Shown piece by piece: positions 52,396-60,657 of a DNA stretch of 64,000 nt. Source of the DNA: Bacillota bacterium (GTDB lineage Bacteria > Bacillota > Clostridia > Lachnospirales > Lachnospiraceae). The stretch spans positions 62,001-126,000 of the forward strand of contig JAFAFU010000074.1 of NCBI GenBank assembly GCA_023423335.1, in the 5' to 3' direction. The translations under genes and the position numbers were made by a program. Each line of letters opens with the position of its first letter. Positions within the stretch are counted from its first letter, which is position 1. The notes beneath the pieces are model-generated. The model had not been told where the DNA came from. It saw only the letters and a program-made list of their open reading frames with translations, and ran no database searches.

Positions 52396-52419
52396 TTTAC
52401 TAACCGGCAAGGTCAGTAA
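52396..52419 (-). promoter_or_regulatory. Leader hairpin between loaP and the first carrier gene
   Basis: On the minus strand TTACTGACC pairs with GGTTAGTAA (9 bp, one G-U) around a 5-nt loop, followed by an A-run rather than a U-run. LoaP proteins recognise an RNA hairpin in the leader of their target operon, so this is a candidate recognition element, located 100 bp before the first target gene. Inference from position and fold only. Confidence 0.4.
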
Positions 52420-52460
52420 TCGAGGCTCCTATTACATTCATTCGGTACAAATATTTTTAC

Positions 52461-53021
52461 TTACGGCAGTTTTCTAAGAATATCAAGCCCAACAGTAATC
52501 GGAACACACCTTCCCATAAAATCCACCTCAATTATAGCTTTTCGCCGAGAGCGGTCAATTTTCTTAATTATATTTTCTCTTCCTTTTAAGGGACCATGTA
52601 TTACCGTGATCTTATCCCCCTGTATCAAACCTGTTGAAGCTTCAATACAACTATCTTTATTACAAAAACTCAGTAATAAAAATTTTTCATATTTCCTCAT
52701 AGCGAATTCACAGGAGTTTCCGTATTTTAATAGCTTTAATGGAGCTTCATGATAATTAATAAATTTATTTATCATTCCAACGAATACTACACTATCAAGA
52801 TCGCTCTCAATAAAAACATATCCTGGGAACATAATCTTATTTTCCCTTTGAATGTATCTGTTTGTATATTTATGAAATATCTCTATCTTTGGTATGAATG
52901 GCACGATCTGTTCTGTGTTAAAATACGTTTTAAGTTGATTTAATACTCTATTTTCATATCCTACCTTTACAAAAAGAACATACCAATACTTTTCAACATT
53001 TTCTTTTTTTTCTTCAGTCAT
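52461..53021 (-). CDS. loaP: LoaP-type NusG paralog (processive antiterminator)
   Basis: About 186 residues: NGN domain (W-Y-V-L-F-V-K-V-G-Y-E near 13-23; F-P-G-Y-V-F-I-E-S near 67-75) and a C-terminal KOW domain (G-D-K-I-T-V-I-H-G-P-L-K-G-R near 137-150). LoaP is a specialised NusG that makes RNA polymerase read through terminators in long polysaccharide or polyketide operons. Its position at the head of a 34-kb single-strand operon with internal terminators fits that role exactly. The ATG at 53021 is likely; a TTG at 53027 is also possible, and the ribosome site is weak in both cases. Confidence 0.87.
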   Translation of the reverse strand: MTEEKKENVEKYWYVLFVKVGYENRVLNQLKTYFNTEQIVPFIPKIEIFHKYTNRYIQRENKIMFPGYVFIESDLDSVVFVGMINKFINYHEAPLKLLKYGNSCEFAMRKYEKFLLLSFCNKDSCIEASTGLIQGDKITVIHGPLKGRENIIKKIDRSRRKAIIEVDFMGRCVPITVGLDILRKLP

Positions 53022-53027
53022 ATTCAA

Positions 53028-53420
53028 TTATATAGCTTCGCCCTTTCACATTTTTTCATTTTTACTGAAATCACGCTACCATTAATTTACCCTATGATCC
53101 TATCCTTTGCTCAACGCGCCAGGCACCGATTAAGTTGAGATAGTACTTTCACATTTATTCGCTACTGCAATTCTCATGTTACAATACTTGTCCTTCTATT
53201 TGAATAAGCTAAAGTATGAAAATTATGTTTGTTATAGCTATAGATAGGTGTTATAGCTATGGATAAAAGAGGCTATAGCCCATTTCCAGCTTTTGATAAA
53301 GTTGCTATGCTAAAACTTAATTAATACCGGTGACGAGTTATTTTATTTTCACAGAAAAAATTTACAGTTTTGCGGGTTCCCGCATTTCAAAAACATTAGC
53401 ATGTAAATAATCAGAAAGGA
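53028..53420. promoter_or_regulatory. Divergent promoter region with GTTATAGCTATRGATA repeats
   Basis: 393 bp between loaP and the xre gene. Two direct copies GTTATAGCTATAGATAGG (53231-53248) and GTTATAGCTATGGATAAA (53250-53267), 19 bp apart, are followed by the palindrome GGCTATAGCC (53271-53280). These are good candidates for binding by the divergently encoded XRE regulator. No gene is seen. Confidence 0.5.
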
Positions 53421-53447
53421 GTGCTGAGTCTAATCAGCGAAAAATTA

Positions 53448-53786
53448 ATGAAGTTAAATAATTTTAATGTTAATGTTGGAATTCGTATACGTAACCAGAG
53501 GGAAAAACTTGGTTATTCAAGAGAAAAGCTTGCTGAACTTGCAGGTATGAGCGACGGCTACCTCGGTGAAATTGAAAGGGGAACAAAAGGAATATCCTCT
53601 TTTTTTCTATATAATATTTCTGTTTCTCTTGGCGTTACTATGGATTATCTTGTGTCCGGTGAACAAAATAACAATATCTTTATAACAAAAAATTTTGAAA
53701 CAATATTAAATTTTTTACAGATTAGTGAGAAAACAGATTTAATATTAATTGAAAAAATACTTCGGGCAATTGTCATTGATGATTAA
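53448..53786 (+). CDS. XRE-family transcription regulator
   Basis: About 112 residues. A lambda-repressor-like HTH spans about 8-65 (G-I-R-I-R-N-Q-R-E-K-L-G-Y-S-R-E-K-L-A-E-L-A-G-M-S-D-G-Y-L-G-E-I-E-R-G) and a short C-terminal tail may dimerise. It is the only clearly intact plus-strand gene of the window and faces away from loaP, so it probably controls the cluster or itself. The open frame starts with GTG at 53421, but its AAAGGA overlaps that codon; the ATG at 53448 starts just before the HTH and is preferred, though its ribosome site is weak. Confidence 0.8.
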   Translation: MKLNNFNVNVGIRIRNQREKLGYSREKLAELAGMSDGYLGEIERGTKGISSFFLYNISVSLGVTMDYLVSGEQNNNIFITKNFETILNFLQISEKTDLILIEKILRAIVIDD

Positions 53787-53838
53787 TTTTTAAAAACTGT
53801 CTTGAAATGCACGAAGAAGTAAAACTATTCTGGAGCTG

Positions 53839-54063
53839 GTGGCAGATTGGCTTCAATTAGCCAAAGGGAAAAATATATTAGAGCTGAATCGTTTCGTTAA
53901 ATTGATATTGGGAGACAGCGATGCTGTAGAAAATGCCATTCGACATAAATACAGTAGTAGACAAACAAAGACGTATAATAAGATTAAAACAATAAAAAGG
54001 CAGATGTATGGTCGGTGTAAATTCGACCTACTCCGCCTCAAAATATTGGATGAAATCAACTAA
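53839..54063 (+). pseudogene. ISL3-family transposase C-terminal remnant
   Basis: About 74 residues match the end of ISL3 (IS204/IS1001/IS1165) transposases: F-V-x-L-I-L-G-D, the A-V-E-N-A-I-R-H-K-Y-S-S-R-Q-T block, then I-K-T-I-K-R-Q-M-Y-G-R-C-K-F-D-L-L-R-L-K-I-L. The catalytic N-terminal part is absent and no start or ribosome site fits, so it is a relic. It sits just outside the biosynthetic cluster. Confidence 0.75.
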
Positions 54064-54094
54064 CCTGACAATGAACCGAACTTTGTCCAGACCC

Positions 54095-54844
54095 TCATTT
54101 TTTAAGTATTCTCTTTAAGGAGGCGACATCTAACAAATTCACTGTCTCAAATTTTCCTTTATAAAACACACCCCAGTTATTGAAAACACAAGGCAATTCC
54201 TTTGCTTTTTGCAGCGTATCCACTTGAATTAAAGATACAGGAACATTATCTATTTCACAATACTGTTTTATCAACTCAATCCTTTCATAGATAAAGGGGC
54301 ATTGCATATCATAATAAATTGTTAGCTCTTTGCTTTCAATTTCTTGCTTTTTAGCATTTTCTGCAAACTTTGGCCTTGTTCCGTCAAAAGAAAGTGCAAG
54401 CAATTCATATCCATTATCGGTAGAATCAACAATCTCAAAGCCGAACTTCTTCGCAAATGTTTGATTAGAAAGCCAGGCCTTTTGTTTTTTTGCTCCGAGC
54501 ATACAAATGCCGGATTTACCCCTTTCTTTGGCATCAGCCAAACAATACTCCATCAGCGAATTCCCATACCCTTTTCCTTTTTGACTACTCCATAAGCAAT
54601 ACAAATAATAATAGTTGTCACCAGTTATGGGAACCCAAGCTGTTTCAAGAGGAGCATATTCAATAAAAACCGGAGCCTTTACATTTAACTTTCTAAAGAC
54701 ATGACCTTCCTTCAGTCGGTTGGAAAGCCATTGACGCTTTGCTTCAATACCTTGATGGGGCTTTTTATTGCGGATAATGCAACATAAATGCTCATTGCCA
54801 AGGTTTTCTGTTGTTAGGTTCACAAAATCAGTATCCATATTCAC
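54095..54844 (-). CDS. GNAT acetyltransferase with YoaP-type C-terminal domain
   Basis: 249 residues. The GNAT fold occupies about 1-150, with the acetyl-CoA loop S-Q-K-G-K-G-Y-G-N-S-L near 88-98. A YoaP-like domain follows (about 175-249) with a thioredoxin-like strand and Y-D-M-Q-C-P-F. The acceptor is unknown. It has its own ribosome site (GCGAGGGTGAAT) and lies beyond the transposase relic, so it is not obviously part of the cluster. Confidence 0.82.
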   Translation of the reverse strand: MNMDTDFVNLTTENLGNEHLCCIIRNKKPHQGIEAKRQWLSNRLKEGHVFRKLNVKAPVFIEYAPLETAWVPITGDNYYYLYCLWSSQKGKGYGNSLMEYCLADAKERGKSGICMLGAKKQKAWLSNQTFAKKFGFEIVDSTDNGYELLALSFDGTRPKFAENAKKQEIESKELTIYYDMQCPFIYERIELIKQYCEIDNVPVSLIQVDTLQKAKELPCVFNNWGVFYKGKFETVNLLDVASLKRILKK

Positions 54845-55107
54845 CCTCGCTTTAAATTAACATCTGTTCCTGATTATACTGTTAAAAAATCTTTAACATA
54901 AACGTTTCTTGCGGTTGTTCAAATTCTGTGTGATAACCTGTGCCATGGCATTATATGTATTTTTTCATTATTGCTCTTAGGTTTAATTTTGTCATACATA
55001 ATTTTCAGTTATTCCAAATTATCTCTTATTATAACGTATTTTGGTACTATGTCAAGTATCTGTTTTATACTGAATTCGACATAATACCGACTATCAGGAG
55101 GAATCAT

Positions 55108-55233
55108 ATGAATTCCTGTCATTACAGGGACAAAGCCTTCCATACAAAGTCTCCATTCCGCCACTTAAGGCAACTCAATTTTTGTAATCATGATTTTCTT
55201 ATTTTTTGCCAACAAAAAAAGACCAACCAGTAA
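55108..55233 (+). CDS. Possible 41-residue small protein
   Basis: ATG preceded at 5-6 bases by AGGAGGA, encoding a basic, Cys/His-containing peptide (starts MNSCHYRDKAFHTK; ends QQKKTNQ). The ribosome site is good but there is no homology I recognise, and no clear promoter. It may be spurious. Confidence 0.25.
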   Translation: MNSCHYRDKAFHTKSPFRHLRQLNFCNHDFLIFCQQKKTNQ

Positions 55234-55343
55234 TTCTTTAGCTTTAAAATTTCTGACCAAAAGTTTTACTGAATGATCTTCTAAAATTGCGTTATTGAAG
55301 GTAACCGGGCTGTCTGCCTGTGGCAGCCAACCGCTAAAAAAAC

Positions 55344-55369
55344 CGGGAAGCGAATAGCTTCGCTTCCCG
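55344..55369. terminator. Bidirectional terminator downstream of the dikinase gene
   Basis: CGGGAAGCGAA/TTCGCTTCCCG, 11-bp perfect stem with TAGC loop. T-rich tails on both sides: TTCACTTTTTTG on plus and GGTTTTTTTTAG on minus. It lies about 185 bp after the dikinase stop. Confidence 0.85.
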
Positions 55370-55552
55370 TTCACTTTTTTGATGTCCGGATGGTACTTCT
55401 TATACTCTGATAAGCAGTCTTTCCGAATTATGAAAGTGCCTGGCTCAAACTTGCTTGAGGTTGGTTTACAAGGCTTTTCAGCTTTTTTGGTTTTAAGCCC
55501 TGAGATTGTTGAGCCCCGCTCTATGCAAGCCCAAGCCGGAATTCACTCTTAA

Positions 55553-58177
55553 TTATTTTTTATTGTTAAGAACGGCCTGTGCTGCTGCCAGTCTTGCGAT
55601 CGGCACACGGAACGGTGAACAGGATACATAATTTAAGCCTGTCTTATGACAGAACTCAACGGTGGAAGGATCTCCGCCATGCTCGCCGCAGATACCAAGC
55701 TTGATGTCAGGTCTGGTAGCACGACCCTTTTCACAAGCCATCTTCACTAACTGGCCAACACCCTCCTGGTCAAGTCTTGCAAAGGGATCGGACTCATAAA
55801 TCTTGGTCTTGTAGTATGCATCCAGGAACTTACCGGCATCATCACGGGAGAAGCCGAAGGTCATCTGGGTTAAGTCATTGGTACCGAAGGAGAAGAACTC
55901 AGCTTCTTCGGCAATCTCATCTGCAAGCAATGCCGCACGGGGAATTTCGATCATGGTACCAACATGGTACTGGATGTCGGAATTCATTTCCTTTTTCACT
56001 GCTTCCGCTGTCTCCACAACAACATCCTTAACATATTTTAACTCTCTCTTCTCGCCAACCAGCGGGATCATGATCTCAGGAACGATGTCAAAGCCCTTTT
56101 CCTTCTTCACTTCAATCGCAGCTTCCATAACCGCTCTGGTCTGCATTCTTGCGATCTCAGGATAGGTAACGGCAAGACGGCAGCCTCTGTGGCCCATCAT
56201 CGGATTGAACTCGTGAAGGGAATCACAGGTAGCTTTTACTTCCGCAACAGAAAGACCCATATCCTTCGCCAGCGCTGCAATATCCTCATCATTGGTAGGA
56301 ACAAACTCATGCAACGGCGGATCCAGGAAACGGATCGTAACCGGTCTGCCTTCCATTACTTCGTAGATTCCCTTGAAGTCACCCTTCTGGAAAGGAATTA
56401 ACTCATTCAGAGCTGCTTCTCTTGCTTCCACCGTCTTAGATAATATCATCTTTCTGATCTTAGGAATTCTGTCCGGCTCGAAGAACATATGCTCCGTACG
56501 GGTAAGACCGATACCTTCCGCACCAAACTTAACAGCGTTCGCCGCATCCGCCGGAGTATCCGCATTGGTTCTTACCTTTAAGGTTCTGATTTCATCCGCC
56601 CACTTCATAATTCTCTCGAAGTTACCGCTGATGGAAGCCTCCACCGTAGGGATGTCGCCGATATAGATATTACCTGCGGAACCGTCAAGGGAGATATAAT
56701 CTCCTTCTTTTACGGTATTACCGCCTAAGGTAAAGAATTTCTCTTCTTCATTGATTTTGATTTCACCGCAACCGGAAACGCAGGCAGTACCCATACCGCG
56801 GGCAACAACTGCCGCATGGGAGGTCATACCGCCGCGAACGGTTAAGATACCTTCCGCTGCATGCATACCTTCGATATCCTCCGGTGATGTCTCAAGACGA
56901 ACAAGGATAACTCTTTCGCCCTTTTCATGATGATTCTTAGCATCTTCTGCGGTAAAGTAAACCTTACCTGCCGCTGCACCCGGAGAAGCCGGTAATGCAC
57001 TGCCAACCGGTTTCGCAGCCTTCAGTGCCTTTGTATCAAAGGTAGGATGCAGTAACTGGTCTAAGGATTTTGCTTCAATTCTCTTGATTGCATCTTCCTT
57101 GGTGATTTTGCCTTCGTCCACTAAATCGCAAGCGATCTGCAGAGCTGCCGGAGCAGTTCTCTTACCGTTACGGGTCTGTAAGAAGTAAAGCTTCTTATCT
57201 TCAATCGTGAATTCCATGTCCTGCATATCTCTGTAGTGATTCTCAAGTAAAGTAGCAATTCTCATGAATTCAGCGAAAACTTCAGGCATGTCCTGCTCAA
57301 GCTTTGTAATCGGCAGAGGAGTTCTGATACCGGCAACAACGTCTTCACCCTGTGCATTGATCAGATACTCACCATAGATCTTAGCTTCACCGGTGGAAGG
57401 GTTACGGGTAAATGCAACACCGGTACCGGAGGTATCACCCATGTTACCGAATACCATTGCCTGTACGTTAACAGCGGTACCCCAGTCACCGGGGATGTCA
57501 TTCATTCTTCTGTAGTAAATAGCACGGGGATTGTCCCAGGAACGGAATACGGCGGTAACAGCCTCAATTAACTGTACGCTGGGATCCTGAGGGAAATCGG
57601 TTCCCTTCTCTGATTTATATAATGCCTTAAACTGACTGATAACCTCTTTCAGATCATCCGCACTTAATTCCGTATCAAAGTGAACACCCTTCTTCTCCTT
57701 AACCTCATCCAATACTCTCTCGAACTTGGATTTAGGAACTTCCATAACAACGTCTGAGAACATCTGGATGAATCTTCTGTAAGAGTCATATGCGAATCTG
57801 GGGTTGCCGGTCTTAGCTGCAAAGCCTTCCACAGCGGCATCCGTTAAACCAAGGTTAAGAATGGTATCCATCATACCGGGCATGGATGCTCTGGCACCGG
57901 AACGAACAGAAACCAATAAAGGATTCTGGGTGTCTCCGAACTTCTTACCCTGCTGATCCTCAAGAACTTTTAATGCGTCAAAAATCTGAGTTTTAACTTC
58001 CTCTCGGATATTTTTACCGCTATTGTAGTAATCGGTACAAGCTTCTGTTGTCACAGTGAAGCCTTGGGGAATCGGCAGTCCTAAATTAGTCATCTCGGCT
58101 AAGTTAGCTCCCTTACCACCAAGAAGGTTCTTCATATCAGCTTTGCCTTCTTTAAACAAATAAACCCATTTTGCCAT
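55553..58177 (-). CDS. ppdK: Pyruvate, phosphate dikinase
   Basis: Interconverts pyruvate + ATP + Pi and PEP + AMP + PPi; in anaerobes it often runs in glycolysis. 874 residues from the ATG at 58177, the normal length. Domains in order: ATP-grasp N-terminus (L-L-G-G-K-G-A-N-L-A-E-M), central phosphohistidine domain (G-G-M-T-S-H-A-A-V-V-A-R-G) and C-terminal PEP-binding barrel (G-T-N-D-L-T-Q-M, G-I-C-G-E-H-G-G-D). The 32 extra upstream codons in the open frame overlap the long palindrome and precede the AGGAGGG site, so they are excluded. Confidence 0.96.
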   Translation of the reverse strand: MAKWVYLFKEGKADMKNLLGGKGANLAEMTNLGLPIPQGFTVTTEACTDYYNSGKNIREEVKTQIFDALKVLEDQQGKKFGDTQNPLLVSVRSGARASMPGMMDTILNLGLTDAAVEGFAAKTGNPRFAYDSYRRFIQMFSDVVMEVPKSKFERVLDEVKEKKGVHFDTELSADDLKEVISQFKALYKSEKGTDFPQDPSVQLIEAVTAVFRSWDNPRAIYYRRMNDIPGDWGTAVNVQAMVFGNMGDTSGTGVAFTRNPSTGEAKIYGEYLINAQGEDVVAGIRTPLPITKLEQDMPEVFAEFMRIATLLENHYRDMQDMEFTIEDKKLYFLQTRNGKRTAPAALQIACDLVDEGKITKEDAIKRIEAKSLDQLLHPTFDTKALKAAKPVGSALPASPGAAAGKVYFTAEDAKNHHEKGERVILVRLETSPEDIEGMHAAEGILTVRGGMTSHAAVVARGMGTACVSGCGEIKINEEEKFFTLGGNTVKEGDYISLDGSAGNIYIGDIPTVEASISGNFERIMKWADEIRTLKVRTNADTPADAANAVKFGAEGIGLTRTEHMFFEPDRIPKIRKMILSKTVEAREAALNELIPFQKGDFKGIYEVMEGRPVTIRFLDPPLHEFVPTNDEDIAALAKDMGLSVAEVKATCDSLHEFNPMMGHRGCRLAVTYPEIARMQTRAVMEAAIEVKKEKGFDIVPEIMIPLVGEKRELKYVKDVVVETAEAVKKEMNSDIQYHVGTMIEIPRAALLADEIAEEAEFFSFGTNDLTQMTFGFSRDDAGKFLDAYYKTKIYESDPFARLDQEGVGQLVKMACEKGRATRPDIKLGICGEHGGDPSTVEFCHKTGLNYVSCSPFRVPIARLAAAQAVLNNKK

Positions 58178-58202
58178 TTGTAAGTGCCCTCCTAAATAAT
58201 AA

Positions 58203-58336
58203 TTATATATAACTGATATCCTATGGACAGTTTGAGTGAAAAGTACTCCGCGAACAGAATGAGAATTTAACACAAATTCATTCTGTTCGCGTAATACTTT
58301 TCACACTCAAACGTAACCATATATATCAGATTATAA
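58203..58336. repeat. Long near-palindrome upstream of the dikinase gene (MITE-like)
   Basis: Arms of about 60 bp pair with a few mismatches around an AACAC centre. The inner parts CGCGAACAGAATGA and TCATTCTGTTCGCG, and the outer GTTTGAGTG and CACTCAAAC, are near perfect; weaker complementarity (CTGATAT with ATATCAG) continues outward. It could be a miniature inverted-repeat element or a structured leader of the dikinase mRNA. Confidence 0.65.
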
Positions 58337-58408
58337 CTCTCAGCAGGTATTTTAAGTCACCAAAAAGCATTATAGCATAGAATTCAATGTTAAGGAAATA
58401 CTTTTTTT

Positions 58409-59797
58409 CTAAAATCTGAACTTATTCTCAAAATATGACTTGAGCTCTTCGATTTTAATTCTTTCCTGCTCCATTGTATCCCTGTCACGGACAGTAACCG
58501 CACCATCGGTCTCGGAATCAAAATCATAGGTGATACAGAAGGGGGTGCCGATTTCATCCTGTCTACGGTAACGCTTACCGATGTTACCCCTGTCGTCAAA
58601 TTCACAATTATAATATTTGCAAAGGTCGGTATAAATCTTCTCTGCGGACTCCGATAATTTCTTGGATAACGGAAGTACACCGATCTTTACCGGAGCGATA
58701 GCCGGATGGAAATGAAGAACCGTACGGACATCTCCCTCTGCTATCTCTTCCTCGTCGTAGGCCGAACAGAGGAAAGCCAGGGCAACACGGTCCGCGCCCA
58801 GGGACGGCTCGATTACATAGGGGATATATCTTTCCTTCTTATCATCATCAAAATAACTCATATCTTCCTTGGATACATTCTGGTGCTGGGTTAAATCATA
58901 ATCGGTACGGTCAGCAATACCCCAAAGCTCGCCCCAGCCGAAGGGGAATAAGAATTCAATATCCGTAGTTGCCTTACTATAGAAGGAAAGCTCCGCCGCA
59001 TCATGGTCCCGGACTCTCATCTCTTCTTCCTTCATTCCAAGGTTCTTCAACCAGTCAATGCAGAATTGTCTCCAGTAGGTAAACCATTCCAGGTCAGTAT
59101 CCGGCTCACAGAAGAACTCCAGCTCCATCTGCTCAAATTCCCTGGTACGGAAGGTAAAGTTACCCGGTGTTATCTCATTACGGAAGGACTTACCGATCTG
59201 TCCGATACCGAACGGTATCTTCTTACGGGAGGTTCTCTGCACATTCTTGAAATTTACGAAGATTCCCTGCGCTGTCTCAGGTCTTAAGTATACCACATTC
59301 TTCGCATCCTCCGTTACACCCTGGAAGGTCTTGAACATCAGGTTGAACTGACGGATATCCGTAAAATTATGTTTGCCGCAAGTGGGGCATACAATACTAT
59401 GTTCGTCGATATATTTCTTCATATCTTCCTGGGCCCAGGCATCTACCGAGCCTTCGACCTGGATGCCGTGTTCCGTATTGTAATCTTCAATGATTTTATC
59501 GGCACGGAAACGCTCATGGCATTCCTTACAATCCATCAGAGGATCGGAGAACCCGCCGAGATGTCCGGAAGCTACCCATGTCTGGGGATTCATAAGGATT
59601 GCACAATCCACACCCACATTATAGGGATTTTCCTGGATAAACTTTGACCACCACGCCTTCTTAACGTTATTCTTCAACTCAACCCCAAGATTACCGTAAT
59701 CCCAGGTATTGGCAAGCCCGCCGTAGATCTCGGAGCCCGGATATACAAAGCCTCTTGCTTTTGCTAATGCCACGATTTTCTCCATTGTCTTTTCCAT
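58409..59797 (-). CDS. glyS: Glycyl-tRNA synthetase (single-chain, class II)
   Basis: 462 residues of the alpha2-type (GlyQS/eukaryote-like) enzyme that charges tRNA-Gly. Visible are the N-terminal K-A-R-G-F-V-Y-P-G-S-E-I-Y-G-G segment, the metal-binding C-x-x-C pairs (D-C-K-E-C-H; C-P-T-C-G), motif 2 F-R-N-E-I-T-P, the R-T-R-E-F-E-Q-M-E-L-E-F-F loop, motif 3 (G-A-D-R) and the anticodon-binding domain from about 355. Housekeeping gene. Confidence 0.96.
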   Translation of the reverse strand: MEKTMEKIVALAKARGFVYPGSEIYGGLANTWDYGNLGVELKNNVKKAWWSKFIQENPYNVGVDCAILMNPQTWVASGHLGGFSDPLMDCKECHERFRADKIIEDYNTEHGIQVEGSVDAWAQEDMKKYIDEHSIVCPTCGKHNFTDIRQFNLMFKTFQGVTEDAKNVVYLRPETAQGIFVNFKNVQRTSRKKIPFGIGQIGKSFRNEITPGNFTFRTREFEQMELEFFCEPDTDLEWFTYWRQFCIDWLKNLGMKEEEMRVRDHDAAELSFYSKATTDIEFLFPFGWGELWGIADRTDYDLTQHQNVSKEDMSYFDDDKKERYIPYVIEPSLGADRVALAFLCSAYDEEEIAEGDVRTVLHFHPAIAPVKIGVLPLSKKLSESAEKIYTDLCKYYNCEFDDRGNIGKRYRRQDEIGTPFCITYDFDSETDGAVTVRDRDTMEQERIKIEELKSYFENKFRF

Positions 59798-59910
59798 GTC
59801 TTCATCCTCACATATCGATTCTTTTGATTTATTCGTAACGCTTCAGCCGTACCTCCTGAACGCTACATTTATTTTTCTGTTAATATAACAGGCTACATCA
59901 ACCTGTACCC

Positions 59911-60516
59911 TTATTTTGACGGCTCATAAATAACTACCGTAATTCCATCCTCACTGCTATGGATCACATCATCCGTATCTATCGTCGCATTCTCACTGTA
60001 ATACCTGACCTTTCCGTCAACAATGATATCATATGGCTCATATACTACCAGTACACGGCTTTTACCGTCTTTGAATGCAGATGCCCGGTCAACCTTTTTC
60101 TCGTTCTTAGCACTCACATATTGATCCGGAAGCTCCAATGCCACATTCTTTGTATCTGCGGAAAAATAAGCTGCCGCCACTTTGTTGAACGCAGAATAAT
60201 GTGCCATTCCGGTATAACCCAGCATCATAACCGCTTTCCCATTCTTTAAGCTGAGTTCTTCAATGGTCACTTCTTCGCTGCCTGCCACCTGGTTATAAGC
60301 AGTGATTTCCTTCTTGACGAACTCTTCCAGCTCACTCAGCTTATAATATTCTTTGTCAAATTCCTCTAGGATTGCCACCTGAAGCTTTCCGTTTCGTTTT
60401 ACCAGCATCGTATTTGCGGTAATATCTTCGGCAGTAATATTTATATCTTTTTTGGAACAACCAGCCGTTGTAAGGATCGCAAACAGCAAGATTGCAGCAA
60501 AAATATACTTTTTCAT
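59911..60516 (-). CDS. Hypothetical lipoprotein
   Basis: 201 residues. Signal sequence with lipobox T-T-A-G-C (Cys20), so lipid-anchored on the outer face of the membrane. The rest is a mixed alpha/beta domain with K-x-D-x-x-x-x-A-x-D-I at the start of the mature part and no recognisable family. GGAGGGA before the ATG. Role unknown. Confidence 0.75.
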   Translation of the reverse strand: MKKYIFAAILLFAILTTAGCSKKDINITAEDITANTMLVKRNGKLQVAILEEFDKEYYKLSELEEFVKKEITAYNQVAGSEEVTIEELSLKNGKAVMMLGYTGMAHYSAFNKVAAAYFSADTKNVALELPDQYVSAKNEKKVDRASAFKDGKSRVLVVYEPYDIIVDGKVRYYSENATIDTDDVIHSSEDGITVVIYEPSK

Positions 60517-60657
60517 AAAACATTCCCTCCATCGGTTAGTTTTGGGTTCATATCATTTTAACCTTAAAGCTATATAATTTCAACAGATTTTTAGAAATTC
60601 TTATATCCCATGGGCAATTTGCCCTGCATTTCCAAGCTGCGGGAACGGTCCGTCTGT

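Larger units (their letters stand above)
54845..55552. other. Long gene-poor stretch
   Basis: 708 bp with no strongly supported gene. It holds one possible small ORF (55108-55233) and a bidirectional terminator (55344-55369). The rest is AT-rich and shows no tRNA, repeat array or recognisable gene fragment. Confidence 0.5.

Noticed and set aside
18527..53021. A classical modular NRPS or polyketide cluster
   Set aside because: No condensation, ketosynthase, acyltransferase or integrated thioesterase domain is seen; only free-standing adenylation and carrier units are present.
55165..55374. 69-codon minus-strand open frame
   Set aside because: It starts inside the bidirectional terminator, has no ribosome site and no recognisable product.
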